Source of the DNA: Erythrobacter donghaensis
GTDB lineage: Bacteria > Pseudomonadota > Alphaproteobacteria > Sphingomonadales > Sphingomonadaceae
Length of the DNA stretch: 48,106 nt
Direction: 5' to 3'
Assembly (NCBI RefSeq): GCF_001557325.1
Contig: NZ_LSJS01000060.1
Location: 1-48,106, forward strand
The notes under the pieces were generated by a model. The model ran no database searches. It was given only the letters and a program-made list of their open reading frames with translations, and had not been told where the DNA came from. Within the stretch, counting starts at the first letter, position 1. Every line of letters starts with the position of its first letter. The position numbers and the translations under genes were made by a program. This document shows positions 43,465 through 48,106 of the stretch, in pieces.

Positions 43465-44661
43465 GTGACGGCACCCACCCCTCCCCCTTCTGAACGCATC
43501 CTCGCGCTCGACGCGCTGCGCGGCATTGCCGTGATCGGCATCGTCGGGATGAACGTGCTGGCCTTCGCGATGCCGGGGCCGGCCTATTACAACCCCTTGA
43601 GCTTCGGCGGGGTCGGCCCGGCCGATTACTGGGTGTGGCTGGCGAGCTTCGTCTTCATCGAGGACAAGTTCCGCACGCTCTTCGCCATGCTGTTCGGCGC
43701 GGGGTGCCTGATCCTGATCGAGCGCGCAGGTCCGCACCCGTGGCGCGCGCATTATGCCCGCATGATCGTGCTGTTCGCGATCGGCCTCGTCCATGCGACG
43801 CTGCTGGCCAGCAACGATGTGCTGCGCGCCTATGCCCTCGCCGGGCTTGCCCTGCCGCTGCTCGCGGGGCTTTCCGCCCGCGCGCTGGTGACGGTCTCGC
43901 TGGGGCTGCTCGGCGTCCACCTGTTCCTCGGCCTGGCGCTGCTCGGCCCGGCGGCGGCGGCGTGGGCGACAGGCCGAGAGGGCTCCGAGCTGCTGCTGTG
44001 GGCCGAGCGCCAGTTCGGGCGCGACCCGGCCGCGATTGCCGCGCTGCTCGAGCAGGGGCGCGAAGCATTCTCCGAGCGTGTGGTGCGCCGCACGCTCGGC
44101 ATCCCGGCGCAGATGACCGCGCTGGTGGCGGCGCTGCCCTTGAACCTCTCGGCGATCGCGCTCGGGATGGGGCTGTGGCGCGGCGGGATGCTGAAGGGCG
44201 CGTGGCGCACCTTCCGGCTCCAGCGCGTCGCCGGGCTCGCCGCGCTGGTCGCCCTGCCCGGCCTGCTGGGGCTGGCGGGGGTGCTGGTGATGACCGGCTT
44301 TCCCGCCGCGCTGGTCGGGCCGGCGGCGCTGCTGCTCTCGGCCCCTTTCGACATGGCACTGGCGCTGAGCTACGCCGCGCTCGCCATGGCCTTCCTCGGC
44401 GCGCCCGGAGCGGTGACGGCGCGGCTGGCGAGTGTCGGCCGACTGTCGCTCACCAACTACCTGATGACCAGCGTGATCCTCGCGGGCGTCTTTGCCTCGT
44501 GGGGCCTCGGCCTGTTCGGCGAGGTCAGCCGCTGGCAGGCCTTCGCGCTCGGACTGGTGCCGGTCGCCGGGATGCTGGCATGGTCGCCTCCATGGCTGGC
44601 GAAGCGGGGACAGGGGCCGTTCGAGCGGCTATGGCGAAGGGCGGCGCGAACCCTGTCCTAG
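43465..44661 (+). CDS. DUF418 family membrane protein
   Basis: Inner-membrane protein of about 398 aa with roughly ten hydrophobic segments. The family N-terminus ILALDALRGIAVIGIVGMN, resembling the acyltransferase-3/DUF1624 group, the EDKFRTLFAMLFGAG motif and the C-terminal RLSLTNYLMTSVI block identify DUF418. Function is unknown in the family; transport or surface modification has been suggested. GTG at 43465 and GTG at 43456 are both possible starts. It is convergent with the CoA-transferase gene, 10 bp apart. Confidence 0.85.
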   Translation: MTAPTPPPSERILALDALRGIAVIGIVGMNVLAFAMPGPAYYNPLSFGGVGPADYWVWLASFVFIEDKFRTLFAMLFGAGCLILIERAGPHPWRAHYARMIVLFAIGLVHATLLASNDVLRAYALAGLALPLLAGLSARALVTVSLGLLGVHLFLGLALLGPAAAAWATGREGSELLLWAERQFGRDPAAIAALLEQGREAFSERVVRRTLGIPAQMTALVAALPLNLSAIALGMGLWRGGMLKGAWRTFRLQRVAGLAALVALPGLLGLAGVLVMTGFPAALVGPAALLLSAPFDMALALSYAALAMAFLGAPGAVTARLASVGRLSLTNYLMTSVILAGVFASWGLGLFGEVSRWQAFALGLVPVAGMLAWSPPWLAKRGQGPFERLWRRAARTLS

Positions 44662-44671
44662 GCGTGCCCGC

Positions 44672-45835
44672 CTAACCGTCCTGGCCGTGCATCGGCGAAG
44701 GGCGGTCGAGCGCCAGTTCGGCATCGGAGAAGGTGAAGGGGCTGCGCACCCCCGCCATCCCGCCAAGCTCGATCCGCATCCCGCGGGCGACCACCTGCGG
44801 ATCGGCAAAGACCTCGTCGAGGCGGTTGATCGGCCCGGCCGGAACGCCCGCTTCGTGGCAGGCATCGAGCAGGCCCTGCTTGCTCCACCGGGCGGTGGCA
44901 GCCGCGATCTCGGCGTCCAGAGCGGCGGCGTTGGCGGTACGGTCGCCGTTGGCGGCAAAGCGCGGGTCGGCGCCGAGGTGCTCGAGCCCAAGCACCGCCA
45001 TCAGCTTGTGGAATAGCCCGTCATTGGCGGGCGCGAGGATCACGTGGCCGTCGCTCACGGCGAAGACCCCGTATGGGGCGACCTGCGCGTGGGCATTGCC
45101 CATCCGCGGCGGGTTGTGGCCGGTGGTGAAGAGGTAGGTCGCCTGGTTGGCGAGCAGGCCCACCGAGCAATCGAGCAGGCTCATGTCGACCTGCTGGCCC
45201 CTCCCCTGCATTGGGCCCGCCCGCGCGCGCATCAGCAGCGCCGCCTGCACGCCGTTCGCCGCCCACACGCCGGTGGCAAGATCGCTGATCGAAATGCCCA
45301 TCTTGACCGGATGGCCCGCGGGCTCGCCGGTCAGGGACATCAGCCCGCTCATCCCTTGCGCGACGAAGTCGTATCCCGCCTCGTGCGCGCGCGGGCCGGT
45401 CTGGCCGAAGCCGGTGATCGAGCAATAGACGAGGCCGGGGTTGGCGGCGGCAAGGGAGGGGTAGTCGAGGCCGAACTTGGCGAGGCTGCCGGTCTTGAAG
45501 TTTTCGATGAGGACATCGGCCCCGGCGGCCAAGGCTTTCACGCGGGCGAGATCGCCAGGGTCGGCGAAGTCTGCGACGACCCCGCGCTTGCCGCGGTTGC
45601 AGGCGTGGTAATAGGCCGCCTCGCGGTGGATACGGCCCTCGGCGTCGGTGCGCTCCACCCAGGGCGGGCCCCACAGGCGGGTGCCGTCACCCTCGGGGCT
45701 CTCGACCTTGATCACGTCGGCGCCCAAGTCGGCGAGGATCTGGCCGCAGAAAGGGCCGGCGAGCACGCGGGCGAGCTCGAGAACCTTGAGCCCGGCGAGC
45801 GGGGCGGCGGGGTTGCGGGGCTGATCGAGCCACAT
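44672..45835 (-). CDS. CaiB/BaiF family CoA-transferase
   Basis: Class III CoA-transferase of 387 aa moving CoA between organic acids through an aspartyl-CoA intermediate. The N-terminal LAGLKVLELARVLAGPFCGQ and ADVIKVESPEGD are signature segments, and GYDFVAQGMSGLMSLTG carries the region around the catalytic aspartate. Substrate is not evident. It lies 3 bp downstream of the esterase gene, itself coupled to scoB, so the three probably form one operon concerned with CoA-linked acid metabolism. Confidence 0.9.
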   Translation of the reverse strand: MWLDQPRNPAAPLAGLKVLELARVLAGPFCGQILADLGADVIKVESPEGDGTRLWGPPWVERTDAEGRIHREAAYYHACNRGKRGVVADFADPGDLARVKALAAGADVLIENFKTGSLAKFGLDYPSLAAANPGLVYCSITGFGQTGPRAHEAGYDFVAQGMSGLMSLTGEPAGHPVKMGISISDLATGVWAANGVQAALLMRARAGPMQGRGQQVDMSLLDCSVGLLANQATYLFTTGHNPPRMGNAHAQVAPYGVFAVSDGHVILAPANDGLFHKLMAVLGLEHLGADPRFAANGDRTANAAALDAEIAAATARWSKQGLLDACHEAGVPAGPINRLDEVFADPQVVARGMRIELGGMAGVRSPFTFSDAELALDRPSPMHGQDG

Positions 45836-45838
45836 CGC

Positions 45839-46723
45839 CTAGCGCCCCAGCTCGGCCTTGAGGAAGCGGACGGAGTCGGCGAGCACCGGGCCCTTGGCGC
45901 GGAACGGGACCGAGAGCGCCATCACCACCTCCTCGTGGGTGAGCGGGCCGTAGTTTACGACCTCGGCCCGCGCGCCCAGCCTCTGGAGCTTCGCGCCGAG
46001 GTTGTTCGCGTTCTTCGGACGCACGGTCTCGTCGCCGTCCGAGGTGACGAGCAGCATCGCGGGGGCGTCGGCGCGGGCGAAGGTGATCGGCTGCGTCTCC
46101 TCGGGGCGCGGCCACTGGCTGAAGGCGGCGATCGAGCGCGGCTTGTCGAAGGGGTAGAAGTCGTAGGGGCCGGAGAGGCCGACGGCGGCCTTGACGCCCG
46201 CCGGGTCTGCCCCCGCCGCAGTCAGCCGCTTGGCGTCGAGCGCCAGCATCACCGCCTGATAGGCGCCGGCCGAGTGACCCATGAAGGCGATCCGCGTGGG
46301 GTCGCCGCCGTGCTGCGCAATGTTGTTCTGGGTCCACGCCGCCGCCTCGGCAGCATCGTCGAGGAAGGCGGGAAAGCGGATCTCGGGCACCTTGCGGTAA
46401 TCGGGGATGACCACGAGGAAGCCCTCGCGCGCCAGTGCCCGTCCGGCAAAGGCATAGGAGGTGCGGTCGCCCTTGGCCCAGCCGCCGCCGTACCAGAAGA
46501 TGACGACAGGGAGCGGCGTTCCGGCCTCGCCGTCGGGCTTCCAGATGTCGAGGCTTTGGCCGTTGGTGCCGAAAGCGACGCCTTCGGCCACCAACCGCGC
46601 GCCGCCCGCGCCGCCGGTGACGCGGTCATACCAGGACAGCAGGCGCGGCGGCGAGGTGAAGGCCAGCACCCCGCCGACCGCCGCGGCCAGCGCAAGGCCG
46701 CCAAGCGCGAGCTTGCGCCGCAT
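45839..46723 (-). CDS. Exported alpha/beta hydrolase (BD-FAE/carboxylesterase-like)
   Basis: Protein of 294 aa. The N-terminus has an uncleaved-looking signal anchor or signal peptide (RRKLALGGLALAAAVGGVLAF is the basic plus hydrophobic part). The fold shows oxyanion YGGGW (78-82), where related esterases have HGGGW, nucleophile S151 in GHSAGAY, aspartate in TSDGDETV and histidine in LTHEE. An esterase acting in the periplasm is likely; the substrate is unknown. Its ATG shares one base with the scoB stop. Confidence 0.86.
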   Translation of the reverse strand: MRRKLALGGLALAAAVGGVLAFTSPPRLLSWYDRVTGGAGGARLVAEGVAFGTNGQSLDIWKPDGEAGTPLPVVIFWYGGGWAKGDRTSYAFAGRALAREGFLVVIPDYRKVPEIRFPAFLDDAAEAAAWTQNNIAQHGGDPTRIAFMGHSAGAYQAVMLALDAKRLTAAGADPAGVKAAVGLSGPYDFYPFDKPRSIAAFSQWPRPEETQPITFARADAPAMLLVTSDGDETVRPKNANNLGAKLQRLGARAEVVNYGPLTHEEVVMALSVPFRAKGPVLADSVRFLKAELGR

Positions 46724-47373
46724 CAGAGGACGTAATGCGCGGTGGTGCTCGCCGCGATGTCGGCCTCGGTGACGCCCGGTGCCATCTCGATCAGGCGGAA
46801 GGGCTCGCCCTTGGCGGGGCGCTGGAACACCGCGAGGTTGGTGATGATCATGTCGACCACCCCCGCGCCGGTCAGCGGCAGGGTGCAGGCGGGGATGAAC
46901 TTCGGCGAGCCGTCCTTGGCGGTGTGGTCCATCACCACGATGATCTTCTTGACGCCTGCGACAAGGTCCATCGCCCCGCCCATGCCCTTGATCATCTTGC
47001 CCGGGATCATCCAGTTGGCAATGTCGCCGTTCTCGGCCACCTCCATCGCGCCCAGGACGGTGAGGTCGATATGCCCGCCGCGGATCATCGCGAAGCTGGT
47101 CGCGGAATCGAAATAGGCCGAGTGCGGCAGTTCGGAGATCGTCTGCTTGCCGGCGTTGATCAGGTCGGGATCGACCTCGTCATCATAGGGGAAGGGCCCG
47201 ATGCCGAGCATCCCGTTCTCGCTCTGGAGCGTCACCAGCATGCCTTCGGGGATGTGGTTGGCCACCAGCGTGGGGATGCCGATGCCGAGGTTGACGTAGT
47301 AGCCGTCCTTGAGTTCGCGCGCGGCGCGGGCGGCCATCTGGTCGCGGGTCCAGCCTGTGGGAAGCGTCGTCAT
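46723..47373 (-). CDS. scoB: 3-oxoacid CoA-transferase subunit B
   Basis: Beta subunit (216 aa) of a family I CoA-transferase, typically succinyl-CoA:acetoacetate CoA-transferase. The active-site glutamate E52 lies in SENGMLG, and [14 protein letters not shown] and [15 protein letters not shown] are family segments. The alpha subunit normally lies immediately upstream, but here a HAD-like gene does. scoA could be beyond the window edge. The product would link acetoacetate to central metabolism, as would the 3-hydroxybutyryl-CoA dehydrogenase at 20764. Confidence 0.93.
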   Translation of the reverse strand: MTTLPTGWTRDQMAARAARELKDGYYVNLGIGIPTLVANHIPEGMLVTLQSENGMLGIGPFPYDDEVDPDLINAGKQTISELPHSAYFDSATSFAMIRGGHIDLTVLGAMEVAENGDIANWMIPGKMIKGMGGAMDLVAGVKKIIVVMDHTAKDGSPKFIPACTLPLTGAGVVDMIITNLAVFQRPAKGEPFRLIEMAPGVTEADIAASTTAHYVL

Positions 47374-47387
47374 GGAAAGAGGTGTCC

Positions 47388-48106
47388 TTACTGGCCCAGC
47401 AGCGGCTCGATCAGGAACCAGCCGTCGCCGATCAGCGGCTCGATCCCTGCGCCCGCCTCGGGGCTGCGCAGATATTTGAAGCGGGTGTCGAAATCGGTGC
47501 GCTCGTCGCCCGCGATGGCGATGATGCAGGCGATCCCGGCAAGATTGGCGCGGCGCTGGTCCTTGGCATCGCCCTCTTCGCGCCGCAGCGAGATGATGTC
47601 CTGCCCGCGCGGGTCGAGCCCCGATTGCTCGAGCGCCGTGCGCAGCGCGCCCGACTGTACGGTCGCGAGGTCGGAGAGCCAGGCGATCTCCACCCCCGCC
47701 TCGCGCAGCACCGCCAGGCCGAGCGCGAGGCCGGGCTGCTTGGCGGGCGTGGCGGGCGGCGCGAAGATGCCCCCCGCCGGATCGAGATCGATCACCGCGA
47801 CAAGCTGCTCGCCGGCCGCACAGCGACGGCGCTTGCCGTCGAGGGCGACCGGATCGCTGAGCACTGCCGAGGGCAGTTCGGCGCCTTGCGCGGCCTGACG
47901 TGCCGAGGCTTGGCTGTAGCGCACGAAACGCGCGAAGTTCGCCTGCCCGGCCGGGATCGGGCGAGCGGGATCGGGATAGTCGGCCAGTGGCCCGAGCGCA
48001 GCCGCGACGGGCGCGGGGGCGGGGGTTGCCGCAGGTGTCGGCGCAGGCGCGGGCGCCACGGCCACGAGCGACGGGGCCGGGGTCGGGGTCGGCGTGGGCA
48101 CAGGCG
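47388..48106 (-). CDS. HAD-like protein with Pro/Ala-rich N-terminus (5' end outside window)
   Basis: Partial gene reading in from the right edge; at least 237 residues are visible. The first 35 or so are Pro/Thr/Ala repeats typical of an exported linker, and the true start lies beyond 48106. The rest resembles the HAD acid-phosphatase/lipoprotein e(P4) group: VIDLD in place of motif I, SD for motif [10 protein letters not shown] for the motif III lysine, and GDERTDFD for motif IV. After DLD the usual ET or GT is PA, so catalysis is doubtful. It ends 14 bp before scoB. Confidence 0.7.
   Translation of the reverse strand, partial: PVPTPTPTPAPSLVAVAPAPAPTPAATPAPAPVAAALGPLADYPDPARPIPAGQANFARFVRYSQASARQAAQGAELPSAVLSDPVALDGKRRRCAAGEQLVAVIDLDPAGGIFAPPATPAKQPGLALGLAVLREAGVEIAWLSDLATVQSGALRTALEQSGLDPRGQDIISLRREEGDAKDQRRANLAGIACIIAIAGDERTDFDTRFKYLRSPEAGAGIEPLIGDGWFLIEPLLGQ

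Overview
The window looks like a chromosomal core segment of a GC-rich alphaproteobacterium, most likely from the Sphingomonadales and probably the Erythrobacteraceae (Erythrobacter/Porphyrobacter group). The main reasons are a full-length CtrA cell-cycle regulator, a DUF4167 protein, a HIG1-domain membrane protein, a PduO-type cobalamin adenosyltransferase, a maeB fusion malic enzyme, and a dispersed inverted repeat of a kind I associate with sphingomonads. The genus is an inference. I see no tRNA, rRNA, CRISPR, prophage or intact insertion sequence.

Layout. 1-2000: glnK-amtB (minus) behind a perfect-looking sigma-54 promoter. 2000-9300: a tightly packed minus-strand run, pheS-pheT-SDR-prfC-alpha/beta hydrolase, followed by a PPOX-fold protein. 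9400-11420: two tandem AraC-type paralogs. 11490-12170: rpmI-rplT with an intrinsic terminator. 12325-13710: a TPR plus PRMT-like methyltransferase. 13839-16402: prs, a 117-aa protein, a HisN-like phosphatase and an exported 168-aa protein, probably one operon. 16566-18871: a GH16 lipoprotein and an HNH endonuclease. 19015-22187 (plus): gluQRS, HIG1 protein, cobalamin adenosyltransferase, 3-hydroxybutyryl-CoA dehydrogenase and a very acidic protein. 22210-25282 (minus): small membrane protein and mutS. 25433-28835 (plus): maeB and a class V aminotransferase. 28851-34644 (minus): DUF892 protein, GH43 lipoprotein, trmB, ctrA, rpoN and lptB. 34898-35269 (plus): small membrane protein. 35539-36069 (minus): ppa. 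36172-44661 (plus): hisS, prfA-prmC, DUF4167 protein, lnt, metK, DUF418 protein. 44672-48106 (minus): CaiB-type CoA-transferase, esterase, scoB and a HAD-like protein cut by the window edge.

Functional themes. Translation dominates (pheST, rpmI/rplT, prfC, prfA, prmC, trmB, hisS, gluQRS). Nitrogen control is represented twice: the glnK-amtB operon has a sigma-54 promoter and the gene for sigma-54 lies in the same window. CtrA and a weak CtrA-like box upstream of its gene give the cell-cycle link. lptB and lnt belong to envelope biogenesis. GH16 and GH43 lipoproteins suggest surface polysaccharide breakdown.

The most unusual items are non-coding. A structured element with a constant CTCC loop and changing, still complementary stems sits directly 3' of three genes (ctrA, ppa, the small membrane protein). 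Two other genes have a Shine-Dalgarno sequence inside a strong hairpin. A cluster of DnaA-box-like 9-mers lies between the HNH gene and gluQRS. Among proteins, the TPR/PRMT7-9-like enzyme stands out because PRMT-type arginine methyltransferases are mainly known from eukaryotes.
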